Numbered from the stretch's first letter, positions 27,795 through 37,855 are shown. The stretch: 64,000 nucleotides of DNA from Hyphomicrobiaceae bacterium (GCA_016793635.1 JAEUMD010000017.1:23676-87675); one strand, 5' to 3'. The notes: generated by a model not told the origin, from the sequence alone. Numbers and translations: made by a program.

Positions 27795-27880
27795 CGCCAC
27801 GAGTAAGCTGGCCACCTGTGGCCCGACGCGCGGCTAAAGGCGCATGCAACGATTCCGCCCCCTGAGCATGCGCGGGACGT

Positions 27881-28579
27881 TCAGGGCTTCGGCTTGGGTG
27901 CGACACCCGCGGCCGACGCCGTCGCAGGCTTATTCGCCTTTCCCGCCGGCTTGACCGGCTCTGGTGTGGGAGCTGCCGTGGCCGGAAGCGCCGCTGCGGG
28001 GTCCGTGCCCGCCACCTCGCCGCCCGCCGCACAACCTTCCTCGCCCGCCGCCCACGCCTCGACGTTCTTATTCATTTGCTGCGCCAGGCGATCCGCCAGC
28101 TTGAAGTTCTCCGTCTCGACGGATGCCTTCTCGTCGCTCGCCGGGCGAATCGCGACGCGGTAGGCCCTCACACCGCGCGGATTCTGTGCGTCGGCATCCT
28201 TCTCGCGGATGTAGATCTCGGCCTGACCGCCCTTGTGCGCCGGCTCGGCCGCCGCCTCGTAGATGTGTGTCCCCTTGAGCGGTCCGCGTCCGCCGAGCCA
28301 GCAACTGACGGCGCCACGGCCTACCCGCTCGTAGACCTCTGTCGGCGTACCCACCACCGGAGGGGCGGCCTTCGGCAGCTCGATCTTCGATACGTCGGGA
28401 AGTTTCGGGAGTTCGGGGAGCGAAAGCGCGGACGGCGACGGGAGCGTCGCCGTCTCGAGGCCCGTGGTTCCGCACCCGGCGGCGATGCAAGAGCAGACGA
28501 CCGCCAGCGCGGCCGCCCGCAGCGACCGGCTCGATCCGGCGCATACCCGCGAGAATTCGATGTTCTGCCAAGTCGGCAT
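27881..28579 (-). CDS. Putative lipoprotein, unknown function
   Basis: About 232 residues from ATG 28579 with GGGCGGAAACA upstream. A basic stretch precedes a hydrophobic segment AAALAVVCSCIAAGC ending in a lipobox-like cysteine, so it is probably anchored in the outer or inner membrane. A Pro/Leu-rich linker (SLPELPKLPDVSKIELP) leads to a ~100-residue globular domain (EVYERVGRGAVSCWLGGRGPLKGTH, AEIYIREKD, GVRAYRVAIRP, ETENFKLADRLAQQM) and an Ala/Pro/Lys-rich tail. I recall similar Rhizobiales proteins of unknown role. The gene stands alone, convergent with sciP. Confidence 0.65.
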   Translation of the reverse strand: MPTWQNIEFSRVCAGSSRSLRAAALAVVCSCIAAGCGTTGLETATLPSPSALSLPELPKLPDVSKIELPKAAPPVVGTPTEVYERVGRGAVSCWLGGRGPLKGTHIYEAAAEPAHKGGQAEIYIREKDADAQNPRGVRAYRVAIRPASDEKASVETENFKLADRLAQQMNKNVEAWAAGEEGCAAGGEVAGTDPAAALPATAAPTPEPVKPAGKANKPATASAAGVAPKPKP

Positions 28580-28594
28580 TGTTTCCGCCCCCAC

Positions 28595-28926
28595 CGGCAG
28601 CGAACCAGCGCAACTTCGCCTGCTTAAGCCGTCGAGTGCGCTGCGGCAAGCGACCCTGTGGAAACCGCTGCCCGTGGCGCTCGGGCAAGGGGGAATACAG
28701 GAACAGCGGCATCAGCGAGATGTGACTTGGGAGACGCCGGCGGCTGGTTGCGGATCTGCTGCAAGAGAAGAACGGTCGGATGGAGTAACTCGGCGATCTC
28801 GGTGGCTCGAGGCCTCCACCGGATATCCGACGGTGCGATACCTCGTGAACTTGCGCGAACCCTTCTCGGCTCGGGCCTTTCCCCGAGCGACGCCGCACCA
28901 GCCGGGCAGCGTTCGGCGGCAAAAAA
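28595..28926. other. Intergenic region with no supported gene
   Basis: About 330 bp between the lipoprotein gene and the end of the sugar transferase gene. Short open frames occur on both strands but none has a family motif or ribosome-binding site. I see no clear terminator. Confidence 0.4.
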
Positions 28927-30444
28927 CTAGCACGCATTCCGGTAGGCGCGCGGCGACAGCACAGTGAGAACGATAATGTAGATGTCGAGCACGAGCGACC
29001 AGTTCTCGATGTAGTAAATGTCGTGCTCGACGCGCAGGCGCATCGCGTCGTCCGATTCGGTCGCGCCGCGATAGCCGTGCACCTGAGCCCAGCCGGTGAT
29101 GCCCGGTTTGACGTTGAGCCGGCGCGGATATTCGAGAATGCGTTTCTCGTAGAGCTCGTCGTGCGCCACCGCATGCGGGCGCGGGCCGACGAGCGACATT
29201 TCACCCGTCAGTACGTTGAGGAGCTGCGGAAGTTCGTCGAGGTTGTAGCGGCGCAACCAACGCCCCACACGCGTCACGCGGGCATCGTTCTTCTGCGCCT
29301 GGACGATCGAGGGACCGTCATCGAGCGTGTTCATGGTCCGGAATTTCCAGATGCGGAATTCCTTGTGGTTATAACCGCGCCGCCGCTGTCGGAAGAATAC
29401 TGGCCCGCGACTGTCCAGCTTGATGAGTGCAGCGATCAACACGAGCAGCGGCATCAGCAGAACGATGGCCGATGCCGAGGTGACGATGTCGAAGAGGCGC
29501 TTCATGGTGAGTTGCAGGGGCCCGAGCGGCGCGCACTTGAGGGAAAGGGCGGTGGCCTTACCGAAACGCTGGATGCGTGGGTTGGCGAAGCGGCCGATGA
29601 CGCTGGCGGCCCCGACGTGAATGCCGACAGGCAGCGCGGTGAGGCCGGTGACCACGCGCTCGATCATCGCCGAATGGGCCCAGTCGAGCAGCACCACAAC
29701 ATCGTCGATCCGCTGCACCCGCGCCTGTGCCACCACATCCTCGAGCCAGTCGTCGACAGCATCCCGTGCGACATCTGAATAGGGCCGGATGGTGGAGCCA
29801 GCGTCAGGCAGCTTTCCCGTCAGCACGACACGAGCACTTGCCGCGGGCCCGATATCCGTGAGCGCCCGCGCGATCTCGTCCTCGCTGCCGACGAGCATGA
29901 GACGGCGATACTTGAGGTGTCCACGAGCAATTGCCCGCTGCACGGCGACGGCGATCGCTGCGTCCACAGCGATCACGGCGACAAGACCGGAGACGTAGAA
30001 CAGAATGAGCCAGCCGCGGGAGAACAGGCCGGTCGTCTTTGTCAAAAAGCCGATCACCGTGAGACTGAGGAACGCATAGGTCCAAACGACCAGCATGCGG
30101 CTGGTGGCGCGGCGTCCCTCGAGAAAATCGTCGATGTCATATTCGTCGCGGAAGGCGAATGGCACCGTATAGATGAGTGCAGTCAGGCCGCCGATCGCAA
30201 CGAATCTCTCGATCTCGCCGGGCGTTCCATAGACGAAGGAGTGGTAGGCCGCACCCGTAGCCACCGATACTGCGACGATTGCGAGGCACTCGAGCAAGAA
30301 CGCGATCACCGAGAACGACGTGTTCCCGATCGCCCAGCGAGCCGGCCTCAGCCGCGACCTCGCCCCCGCTCCGTCAATTCCAATACTCACGACGCCGCCA
30401 ACTCCGATCATAGCTGCGCTTGAAAGCCGCGTACCGGCGGGCAC
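28927..30444 (-). CDS. Polyprenyl-phosphate sugar-1-phosphate transferase (exopolysaccharide priming enzyme)
   Basis: 505 residues. The N-terminal half has four to five transmembrane helices (about residues 45-165), then a CoA-binding-like Rossmann region (YRRLMLVGSEDEIARAL). Another helix (ASAIVLLMPLLVLIAALI) precedes the bacterial sugar transferase domain: KLDSRGPVFFRQRRRGYNHKEFRIWKFRTM, RYNLDELPQLLNVLTGEMSLVGPRP and VKPGITGWAQVHGYRG. This is the WcaJ/PssA/ExoY-like architecture that loads the first sugar-phosphate onto undecaprenyl phosphate. It is divergent from the ExoP-like gene, with a 336-bp shared upstream region, and starts the polysaccharide cluster. Confidence 0.9.
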   Translation of the reverse strand: MPAGTRLSSAAMIGVGGVVSIGIDGAGARSRLRPARWAIGNTSFSVIAFLLECLAIVAVSVATGAAYHSFVYGTPGEIERFVAIGGLTALIYTVPFAFRDEYDIDDFLEGRRATSRMLVVWTYAFLSLTVIGFLTKTTGLFSRGWLILFYVSGLVAVIAVDAAIAVAVQRAIARGHLKYRRLMLVGSEDEIARALTDIGPAASARVVLTGKLPDAGSTIRPYSDVARDAVDDWLEDVVAQARVQRIDDVVVLLDWAHSAMIERVVTGLTALPVGIHVGAASVIGRFANPRIQRFGKATALSLKCAPLGPLQLTMKRLFDIVTSASAIVLLMPLLVLIAALIKLDSRGPVFFRQRRRGYNHKEFRIWKFRTMNTLDDGPSIVQAQKNDARVTRVGRWLRRYNLDELPQLLNVLTGEMSLVGPRPHAVAHDELYEKRILEYPRRLNVKPGITGWAQVHGYRGATESDDAMRLRVEHDIYYIENWSLVLDIYIIVLTVLSPRAYRNAC

Positions 30445-30780
30445 GAGGCGCTTGGCGGGCTACACAATGCAAGTTCCAGGGCGAGCTGGGCGTCGCGCGG
30501 CAGATTAATTCCGCGAAGCGGTTAACGTTCGCCGCCGGCTGCGTCCGCCTGCCGAAACGGCAACGATAATCTCAGCGGACGAGCGGCGGCCCGGCGCTGG
30601 CACGCGCCTTGCGGTATCGTCCGAGAGGCCCGTCCGCGAACGACGTGCGAGCCGCCTCCTCGTGCCGCGACGGGCAGTTCCGCCCCGTAACGGCACACAT
30701 CAGCCGGCATGATGGACGAATGCCACAGGATGCAGGGCGGTCCGCGGCCCGATCGGCCCGCGCGCCGCGAAAGGATCGAT

Positions 30781-32952
30781 ATGGTCCGCCCGAACGACTT
30801 TGAGCGAGCACACACGGCGCCCTTGCGTGACGCCAAACGTGGGGAAACCGATCTTGGCGGCTTCCTCGCGATCGTCCGCCGCCAATTGGCGAGCATCCTG
30901 CTCGTCACGCTCGCTGCGACCTTGCTGGCTATCGGCTACCTGGCCGTTGCCAAACCTGTATACACGGCATCGACCTCCCTCTTCATCGACCCGCGCTCGC
31001 GCAAGGTGGTCGGCGAGGACCTGGTCCAGGGCAATCTCGGCTCGGATCAGATGCTGGTCGAAAGCCAGATCTCGATCATCGGTTCCGATACGGTGCTTCG
31101 CCGCGTCGTTCAGGAGCTGCGTCTCGACCGCGATGAGGAATTCGCGCCCGCGCCGAGAACCGGACTTCTTTCGGAGCTGAAGTCTCTCATCCTGACCCGG
31201 GCGCCACCTGCAGATGCCGAGACACGCGCCTTGCTGACGCTTTCGGAGAACCTCAAGGTCAAGCGTGCGCAGAAAACCTACGTCGTCGATGTGGAGGTTT
31301 CCTCGACGTCGCCGTCAAAGGCCGCGCGCCTGACGACGGCGGTCGTTACCGCTTACCTTGCGGATCAGGCTGGCGCCAAGGCCGAGGATGCGAGACGCGC
31401 CAACAAGCTGATCGACGCGCGCCTCGACGAGCTGCGCGCCGCGATGCGTAGCGCCGAAACCCGCGTCGACGAGTTTCGCAAGGCCAATAAGATCCTCACC
31501 GCCGAGGGCGGTCTCGTCACCGAGCAGCAACTGACACGCCTCAACAGCGAACTGATCAGCGCACGCGCCGTCGCCGCCGAGAGCAAGGCGCGCCTCGAAC
31601 AGGTGAACGCCGCCCTTGCCAACGACGGCAGCCCCGAGTACCTCCCCGACGCCATCCGATCGAGCCTCATCCAACGCCTGCGCGAGCAGTTCGCGCAGGT
31701 GGCGCGGCGCGAGGCGGCACTCGCCACACAACTCCAACCGCGCCATCCCGCATTGATCGAAGTCCGTTCGCAGCTGAACGAGTTGCGCGGCCAGATCGCG
31801 GCGGAGCTGAAGCGTATCGCGACGAGCGCCAGGAGCGAGCACCAGATCGCGTCGAGCCGCGTGGACGAGCTGCAGCGCACGTTGGACCGCACCAAGGAAG
31901 ATGTATCCCGCACCAACACCGCACAGATCCGCCTGCGCGAGCTGGAGCAGGAGGTGACGACCAGTCGCGATCTGCTCAACACCTTCTTGGCCCGCGCCAA
32001 ACAGACCCAAGAGCAGGAAAACCTCTCGCTCGCTGAAGCACGCGTCATATCGCCTGCGAGTGTGCCGACGAAGCCTAGTCGACCGCTCTCGCTGTTGATC
32101 CTCGCGCTCGGCGTTCTCGGCGGGTTTGGCATCGGGCTCGGCCGCGCGCTCGTTCGCGATCTCACGGATCGCTCCCTGCGAACGCCGAGCGAAGTGCTTT
32201 CCGAAACCGGCTCGCGCGCGTTGGCACTGCTGCCGCCGCTACGCGCCAGTGCTCTCGGCCGCCTCGTCGCCACGGGAACCGGACCAAGTGGTATCGGCCC
32301 GGGGGATATTATGACAGCCATTGCCGAGCCGCGCCGGATCGCGGGCGGCATCGCCTACCGGCAAGCCGTACTCCGCCTCTTGGGACGCCTTCGCGCTCAA
32401 GGCGACGCAGACCATGGGATGGTCGCTGCAATTCTTTCGCCTCATTCCGGAGCCGGCGCATCTTCGACCGCACTTGCCCTCGCCTACGCGGCGGCCCTTT
32501 CCGGCGAACGGGTGTTGCTCGTCGATGCGGCGTCGAGCGATACCGCCCTCTCCAGCGCGCTCGCGCGCGACTTCGCACACGACGGCGTCATCGTCCTCGA
32601 CAACATCGAGCACCTTCGCTCGATCACGCGAAGCGACGAGCGAACGGACCTCGCCTTCCTGCCGATCGCACTCGCCGATCTCCGAGTGCTCAAGTCACAC
32701 CAGCGCAAGCGGCTCGCCAAGGGCCTCGCCACTCTGGCCCAGGGATATGACCTCGTCGTCATCGATGGCGGCGCGCTGCTCGAAGACGAGAGTGCGGCCG
32801 CGCTGCTGGCAATCGTGGACGCGATCGTCGTTGTCGCCCGCTCCGGCGTAACGCGCTCGGACCAGCTCGCGGAACTCAACGACACGCTCGCCCCCGCGGA
32901 GGAGCGCGTGCTTGGAACGGTGCTCAACATGGCGACGCCCGAGAGCGGCTGA
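30781..32952 (+). CDS. Wzz/ExoP-like polysaccharide co-polymerase with degenerate ATPase domain
   Basis: 723 residues from ATG 30781, chosen for its AAAGGA ribosome-binding site; the frame is open 24 codons further upstream. N-terminal Wzz domain with a first helix at about 35-55 (ILLVTLAATLLAIGYLAVAKP) and VYTASTSLFIDPRSRKVV, a long periplasmic coiled coil (~200-430), a second helix (LLILALGVLGGFGIGLG) after the P-rich PTKPSRPLS box, then a BY-kinase-like domain. Its Walker A reads SPHSGAGASST (about 553-563) with no GKS/T lysine, Walker A' is ERVLLVDAA and Walker B DLVVIDGG. There is no Tyr-rich tail. It should set chain length or export, but catalysis of tyrosine phosphorylation is doubtful. 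Confidence 0.85.
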   Translation: MVRPNDFERAHTAPLRDAKRGETDLGGFLAIVRRQLASILLVTLAATLLAIGYLAVAKPVYTASTSLFIDPRSRKVVGEDLVQGNLGSDQMLVESQISIIGSDTVLRRVVQELRLDRDEEFAPAPRTGLLSELKSLILTRAPPADAETRALLTLSENLKVKRAQKTYVVDVEVSSTSPSKAARLTTAVVTAYLADQAGAKAEDARRANKLIDARLDELRAAMRSAETRVDEFRKANKILTAEGGLVTEQQLTRLNSELISARAVAAESKARLEQVNAALANDGSPEYLPDAIRSSLIQRLREQFAQVARREAALATQLQPRHPALIEVRSQLNELRGQIAAELKRIATSARSEHQIASSRVDELQRTLDRTKEDVSRTNTAQIRLRELEQEVTTSRDLLNTFLARAKQTQEQENLSLAEARVISPASVPTKPSRPLSLLILALGVLGGFGIGLGRALVRDLTDRSLRTPSEVLSETGSRALALLPPLRASALGRLVATGTGPSGIGPGDIMTAIAEPRRIAGGIAYRQAVLRLLGRLRAQGDADHGMVAAILSPHSGAGASSTALALAYAAALSGERVLLVDAASSDTALSSALARDFAHDGVIVLDNIEHLRSITRSDERTDLAFLPIALADLRVLKSHQRKRLAKGLATLAQGYDLVVIDGGALLEDESAAALLAIVDAIVVVARSGVTRSDQLAELNDTLAPAEERVLGTVLNMATPESG

Positions 32953-32975
32953 AGCACGGAGCGCGAGGCAGGGTG

Positions 32976-34310
32976 ATGAAAGGCTCGGATACCGGCGCGC
33001 CGCAAGGCCCCTTGTTCAGCCTCGCGCTCGGCGTTCTCGTCGTGCTGCTGATGGCGCTGTCGCCGCTGGCGCTGATCGCTCTCGGATTGAATTACGAGGA
33101 TACCGGCGGCAGTCCGCTCGAGAAGATGCACCCGGCGACGGCGTTGGCGGCCGCTCTCGTACTCGCGACCGCAATCGTGTCGGGCAACCCCGTCCGGTGG
33201 GGACTTGCGAGTGTAACGGCCAACCGTTCGCTGTTGCCCTACCTCGGTGTCATCGCACTGCTCGTCGTGCATTCGGTGAAGACCGTCGGCCTCCCCTTCA
33301 CGCATTTCATCGATACGTTCGTCTTGCCCGCGCTGCTATTCCTTCTGTTCCACTCGCCGGATGAGGCACGCGGGCGCCACCTTGCCTGGATGATCCACGC
33401 GCTGATGGCCGCCAACGCGATGATCGGTATCGGCGAGCTGGCGAGCGGTCTGCGCATCACGCCACTCGTCGCCGGCGGTGTCGCAATCGAGGATGACTGG
33501 CGATCGACGGCGCTGCTCGGCCACCCGCTCGCCAACGCCTGCCTCACTGGCGGCTACCTGCTCATGCTGGCTTTGGGTGGAGGACGTGACCTGCACGGAT
33601 TGTTGCGCTCGGCACTCTTCCTGCTCAATGCCGGTGCCATGATCGCATTCGGCGGACGCGCCGCGAGCGTGCTGGTTGTCGTGACGCTCATGCTCATCGC
33701 CGCAACGAAGTTCACGGCCATACTGCGCGGCGGCACCTTTTCGACCGTCTCGATACTCAAAGCGCTGCTCATCGCGCCGGCAGTGGCGCTCGCCACCACC
33801 GTGCTCCTGGAGCACGGCTCCTTCGACCTGTTCATCGAGCGTTTCATCGACGACAAGGGCAGTGCCGAAACGCGCATCGAGATGTTCGAACTGCTCCACC
33901 GCATCCCACTCGGCGATCTCCTGCTCGGACCCGACGCCGGGCAGGTGTCCACATTGCAGCACATGCACGGTCTCGAGTTCGGCATCGAGAGCTTCTGGGT
34001 CTCGTTCGTACTCTCGTATGGCCTCGTGCTGTCTCTCGTGTTCTTCGCGGTCCTCGCCTGGTTCACGGCCGACACGATGCGACACATGCAGTCGCGCGCG
34101 GCGTGGGTCATCGGCTACTTTTATGCCGTCGCCTCGACGTCCCTCAGCCTCTCGGCCAAGAGCCCGCTCCTCGCGGTGTTAACCTTGATGATGCTGGTCC
34201 TCATGCGCCCCCTGCCCGTCAGGGCCCGCGTCAGGGCCGCGGCACATCCCTCGCGGCGGTCCACGACTGGCCTCGTGACCGGATCGCGGGGCGCCGCGCG
34301 ACAGGCGTAG
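32976..34310 (+). CDS. Polysaccharide polymerase / O-antigen ligase-like membrane protein
   Basis: 444 residues from ATG 32976, with GAGGCAGG upstream. About 11 hydrophobic helices and a large periplasmic loop before the last helices (IEMFELLHRIPLGDLLLGPDAGQ), the arrangement of Wzy/WaaL and VpsF-like proteins. The WRSTALLGHPLANACLTGGYLL stretch is a recurrent motif in such O-antigen polymerase-like proteins. It would join repeat units made on undecaprenyl carriers at the periplasmic face. It sits 23 bp after the ExoP-like gene and belongs to the same transcription unit. Confidence 0.75.
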   Translation: MKGSDTGAPQGPLFSLALGVLVVLLMALSPLALIALGLNYEDTGGSPLEKMHPATALAAALVLATAIVSGNPVRWGLASVTANRSLLPYLGVIALLVVHSVKTVGLPFTHFIDTFVLPALLFLLFHSPDEARGRHLAWMIHALMAANAMIGIGELASGLRITPLVAGGVAIEDDWRSTALLGHPLANACLTGGYLLMLALGGGRDLHGLLRSALFLLNAGAMIAFGGRAASVLVVVTLMLIAATKFTAILRGGTFSTVSILKALLIAPAVALATTVLLEHGSFDLFIERFIDDKGSAETRIEMFELLHRIPLGDLLLGPDAGQVSTLQHMHGLEFGIESFWVSFVLSYGLVLSLVFFAVLAWFTADTMRHMQSRAAWVIGYFYAVASTSLSLSAKSPLLAVLTLMMLVLMRPLPVRARVRAAAHPSRRSTTGLVTGSRGAARQA

Positions 34311-34475
34311 AGCCCACGAGAGATGAAGCGCAGATTCCTCCGCCGCCAGACGAACTTTCTCTGCGGGCGCCCGCGACCCGCCCCTCGTCCGCGCCCCACG
34401 AGCGGCCTGGATAATTGGCCGCTGGCGCAGTAAGAGTTGTGCGTTGGTGTGAGCCCCGTAACCTTGCGTACCAGG

Positions 34476-35291
34476 ATGGCACAAGAATCGTCGACCGGCG
34501 CCGCTTGCGATGACCCGGAGCCGCTGGCCCGTGTCGACGGCTGGGGCATCAACGTCGCCACGCTCGACGGTGCCGTCGCAGCGGTCATAGAAGTGGCAAG
34601 CCGAGCCGAGCCGGCGGCGTTGTTCACGTTGAACCTCGACCATCTCGTCAAGCTGCGCAACGACCGGTGTTTCTGCCGGGCTTACGAGCGGGCTCGCTTC
34701 ATCACCGCGGACGGCGCCCCCATCGCCCAGCTTGCCCGGACCCAGGCGCCCACCATCGAGAGAACGACAGGTGCAGACCTCGTCGTACCGCTTGCGGCAG
34801 CGGCGGCCGAGCGCGGCCTGCCCCTCTATCTGTTCGGCTCCGCACCGGGTGTCCTCGGCGAAGCGGGCCGGCGCCTCGCCGAAAACACCGCAGCACCTCT
34901 GGCGATCGTCGGCAGCGCCGCGCCACCGATGAATTTCGACCCCGAAGGCCACGAGGCGGACGAGGCCATCGCGCGGATTGCGTGCTCGGGCGCCCGCGTC
35001 TGCCTTGTCGCTCTCGGCGCACCGAAGCAGGAGATTTTCGCCGCCCGTGCCATCGAGCAGGGCGTGCCTGCGGTTTTCGTATGCGTTGGTGCGGCACTCG
35101 ATTTCATCGCCGGTGCGCAGATGCGGGCGCCTCGCGTCATGCAACGCAATGGTCTCGAATGGCTGTGGCGTCTGGCCAACGATCCCCGCCGCCTTGCTGG
35201 TCGGTATGCGCGCTGCGCCCTACTGTACGCGCAGCTCCTGCTGCTGCCCGTGCGCCCCGCCGACGCCGTGGCGCGCACCAATCAGATGTGA
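34476..35291 (+). CDS. WecG/TagA/CpsF-family glycosyltransferase
   Basis: 271 residues from ATG 34476; a TTG at 34437 is the alternative. Family motifs are clear: TLNLDHLVKLRNDRCFCRAYERARFITADGAPI, the catalytic Asp/Thr region RTTGADLVVPLA, LYLFGSAPGVLGEAG, VCLVALGAPKQEIFAA, and VFVCVGAALDFIAGAQMRAPRVMQRNGLEWLWRLANDPRRLAGRY. These enzymes (GT26) transfer ManNAc-type sugars to lipid-linked intermediates. It lies within the polysaccharide cluster and likely adds an early sugar after the priming transferase. Confidence 0.9.
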   Translation: MAQESSTGAACDDPEPLARVDGWGINVATLDGAVAAVIEVASRAEPAALFTLNLDHLVKLRNDRCFCRAYERARFITADGAPIAQLARTQAPTIERTTGADLVVPLAAAAAERGLPLYLFGSAPGVLGEAGRRLAENTAAPLAIVGSAAPPMNFDPEGHEADEAIARIACSGARVCLVALGAPKQEIFAARAIEQGVPAVFVCVGAALDFIAGAQMRAPRVMQRNGLEWLWRLANDPRRLAGRYARCALLYAQLLLLPVRPADAVARTNQM

Positions 35292-35372
35292 ATGAGCGGC
35301 TCCGGGAGACGCGATGACCACGACCAGCGTCATCCTGGCGCGAAAGCCAATCGCAGCCTCGATCTGTACGCC

Positions 35373-36485
35373 ATGACCAGGCCAAAGCTTCTGTTCTACA
35401 CCCATGCGCTGCTGGACGGCGGCGCCGAACGGCTTTGGGCGTGCCTCGCCACGGAGTTCAAGGCACGCGGCTACGACGTGGTTTTCGCGCAGGACTTCGT
35501 GGCGGACGACAACGCCGCGAGCCTCGATGCATCGATACCGATGGTGACACTCGGTTCCGGGCACATCCGGGCTACCTGGCGACTGGCACGGCTGCTAGCA
35601 ACCGAGCGCCCGGACGTTGCGCTCTCCGCAATAGGTGGCTGCAATACGAAGCTGCTTCTTGCCCGCGCGCTCTCCAATTCGGGCACGCGGACGATCATCA
35701 GCTATCACGGATACAACGAGTGGCAGACCGGCTGGCTGAGCTGGATGGCCTACGCGGGCCTGCCGCTGATGTCGCGCTACGCCGCACGCACGGTCGCCGT
35801 GTCGAATGGGCTCAAGGACGCGCTCGAGCGAGACTGGCACGCCGCAGCAGCCCGGACCGTCGCGATCCACAATCCCGTGTTCTTCCCCGCAGCGACACCG
35901 GTTCCGAAACGCGACGAACTCCGCACGCGTGACAACGTCGTACTCGCCGCCGGCCGCCTCGTCACCGAAAAGGACTTCGCAACTTTGATCCGCGCCTTCG
36001 CGCTGGTGAAAGCGCCGGGAGCGCGCCTCGTGATCCTCGGCAAGGGGCCACAGCGCGCGATGCTCGAAGCGGAGATCATGAGGCTAGGACTGTTTGGCCG
36101 CGTCATGCTCGCCGGTTATGTCAACGAACCGTGGCCGTACTACCTCGCCGCCAAGTGCTTCGCCATCTCCTCGCTCTCCGAGCAGTTCGGCAATGTCGTC
36201 GTCGAAGCGATGGCGCACGGTCTTCCGGTCGTCGCGACCGCCTGCACAGGGCCGGTCGAGATTCTGGCCAACGGACGCTACGGCCGCATCGTTCCGCCTG
36301 GCGACGAGAGATCGTTGGCACAGGCCATCGACGCGGCGCTGGCCGATCCGGGCGATCCAGCCGCGCAGCGCGCGCGTGCCGACGAATTCTCAATTGCCGC
36401 GCGCGTGCCGGCCTACATGCGATTGATCGAAGATGTCGTCCAGAGCAGCGGCGGCGCACCCACGGTTCTTGAGAGTCGCGATTAG
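35373..36485 (+). CDS. Family 4 glycosyltransferase
   Basis: 370 residues from ATG 35373; 27 upstream in-frame codons look non-coding. GT-B fold: N-terminal Rossmann half (KLLFYTHALLDGGAERLWACLATEF), IISYHGYNEWQTG, VAVSNGLKDALE, then the C-terminal half with AAGRLVTEKDFATLIRAFA, LVILGKGPQRAMLEAE, VMLAGYVNEPWPYY and the EX7E-type nucleotide-sugar region SEQFGNVVVEAMAHGLPVVAT. A retaining enzyme using NDP-sugar at the inner-membrane face; donor unknown. Probably the last gene of the exoP-like to GT4 operon. Confidence 0.9.
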   Translation: MTRPKLLFYTHALLDGGAERLWACLATEFKARGYDVVFAQDFVADDNAASLDASIPMVTLGSGHIRATWRLARLLATERPDVALSAIGGCNTKLLLARALSNSGTRTIISYHGYNEWQTGWLSWMAYAGLPLMSRYAARTVAVSNGLKDALERDWHAAAARTVAIHNPVFFPAATPVPKRDELRTRDNVVLAAGRLVTEKDFATLIRAFALVKAPGARLVILGKGPQRAMLEAEIMRLGLFGRVMLAGYVNEPWPYYLAAKCFAISSLSEQFGNVVVEAMAHGLPVVATACTGPVEILANGRYGRIVPPGDERSLAQAIDAALADPGDPAAQRARADEFSIAARVPAYMRLIEDVVQSSGGAPTVLESRD

Positions 36486-36562
36486 CGCATTCGAACCATC
36501 GCTTAGAGTGCGGTTCACGCCTTCGGCAAAGCAGTGAGCGTTCCCACCCGAGCGATCGCACC

Positions 36563-37759
36563 CTAATCCATCATCCGACGCTGCAAAGCGCGATGCGTCT
36601 CGTAGCATTTCCCAAGCTGAACCTCGGGGCGGAAGTCCGCGATCTCACCAGCGACACCTTCCGGCGTCACGAGCCCAGACCGCTGAAGTCGATCGATCGC
36701 GACGAAGGCATCCGCCAGGCGTTCCGCCATGTCGTCGGCGTCATCCGAGCGCGGCACGAGCTGGCCGCTGATACCATCGACGATCACACTTTCAAGCTGC
36801 GGTAGATGAATCGCGCAAACCGGCCGCCCGACGCCGAGCGCCTCGAGCACCGAGAACGGCATGCCCTCGAACTCAGACGTGAGGATGCCGGCGTGCACGC
36901 GAGCCAGCACGTCAGCGACGCCTTCGGCGGACTTGAAGCCGTGCAATACACTTCGCTCCGCGATTTGCCCGAACTCGGCAAACCTGTGCGGATCACTCGT
37001 CCCCATGTAATGGAACTCGACGCCCGGGATCTTTCTGGCCAGCCGCCCGATCGTCTGGAACATCAGCGACGGCACCTTGAAAAGATCGAGCCGCCCGGCG
37101 AACGCGACGCGGAACCCCTCGTCCGCCGGCAACGGCTGCGGCGAGAACGTGCGCGCATCGACCCACGTCGAGAGGGTCTCGATCTTGCCGGCGTGGGCCG
37201 GGTAGTCCTTGCGCACGCGCTTCGTGGTGATGGAGTTGACACACTGGAAGCGATCGCAGAGGCGCACCGCCAGCCCTTCGTTGACGTGATGAACGAAGCG
37301 ATAGCGCTTGAGCAGGGAATCCATTTGCAGCTTCGGCACGCCTTCGGAGTGGAGCCGCTGCACGAACGGAACACCCAAGGCACGCACCAGCGCCGAGAAC
37401 TCGACGCGCTGAAGATCGATGCTGGTCGGGCGCTCGCGGAGGACGCTGCGCACGGCCGTGAAATACCGGATCAGCCCTTGAAAAAAGCGGAAGTTGAGCG
37501 ACTGGCGCACCGACGTCGCCGCCTCGCGCGACTGCTCATCCGCGATGCGAAGAACCGGAATAAAATCGTATGGCCGGCCGCGATGGAAGTGACGTGACAC
37601 ACGGCCGAGCTCGAGATCGCCGACAGTGTCGATGCCGATCATCAGGAACGAGAAATCGTCGGGAAGAAACGCGATCTCGTCGCGAATGAAGGTCTCGATG
37701 CCACCGACCTTGGTTCCGCGCGGATCGAAGGCGTGAACAACGCAAAGCCTATGTCGCAT
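36563..37759 (-). CDS. Family 4-like glycosyltransferase
   Basis: 398 residues from ATG 37759. N-terminal half with CVVHAFDPRGTKVGGIETFIRD, typical of GT4 acceptor domains. C-terminal half has VAFAGRLDLFKVPSLMFQTI, VEFHYMGTSDPHRFAEF, VLHGFKSAEGVADVLARVHAGILTS and the donor-site acidic pair in SEFEGMPFSVLEALGVGRPVCA. It is convergent with the previous GT4 gene and follows the flippase gene by 96 bp on the minus strand. It likely adds one sugar of the repeat unit. Confidence 0.85.
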   Translation of the reverse strand: MRHRLCVVHAFDPRGTKVGGIETFIRDEIAFLPDDFSFLMIGIDTVGDLELGRVSRHFHRGRPYDFIPVLRIADEQSREAATSVRQSLNFRFFQGLIRYFTAVRSVLRERPTSIDLQRVEFSALVRALGVPFVQRLHSEGVPKLQMDSLLKRYRFVHHVNEGLAVRLCDRFQCVNSITTKRVRKDYPAHAGKIETLSTWVDARTFSPQPLPADEGFRVAFAGRLDLFKVPSLMFQTIGRLARKIPGVEFHYMGTSDPHRFAEFGQIAERSVLHGFKSAEGVADVLARVHAGILTSEFEGMPFSVLEALGVGRPVCAIHLPQLESVIVDGISGQLVPRSDDADDMAERLADAFVAIDRLQRSGLVTPEGVAGEIADFRPEVQLGKCYETHRALQRRMMD

Positions 37760-37855
37760 GCCGCCTCCCCGCCGGGCGTACATCCGCCAGCTCACGCCGC
37801 AAAGAGCTGTTCGTCCAGAACCACATCTTGCGCCACGACGGCGCGGCGCAATCGC

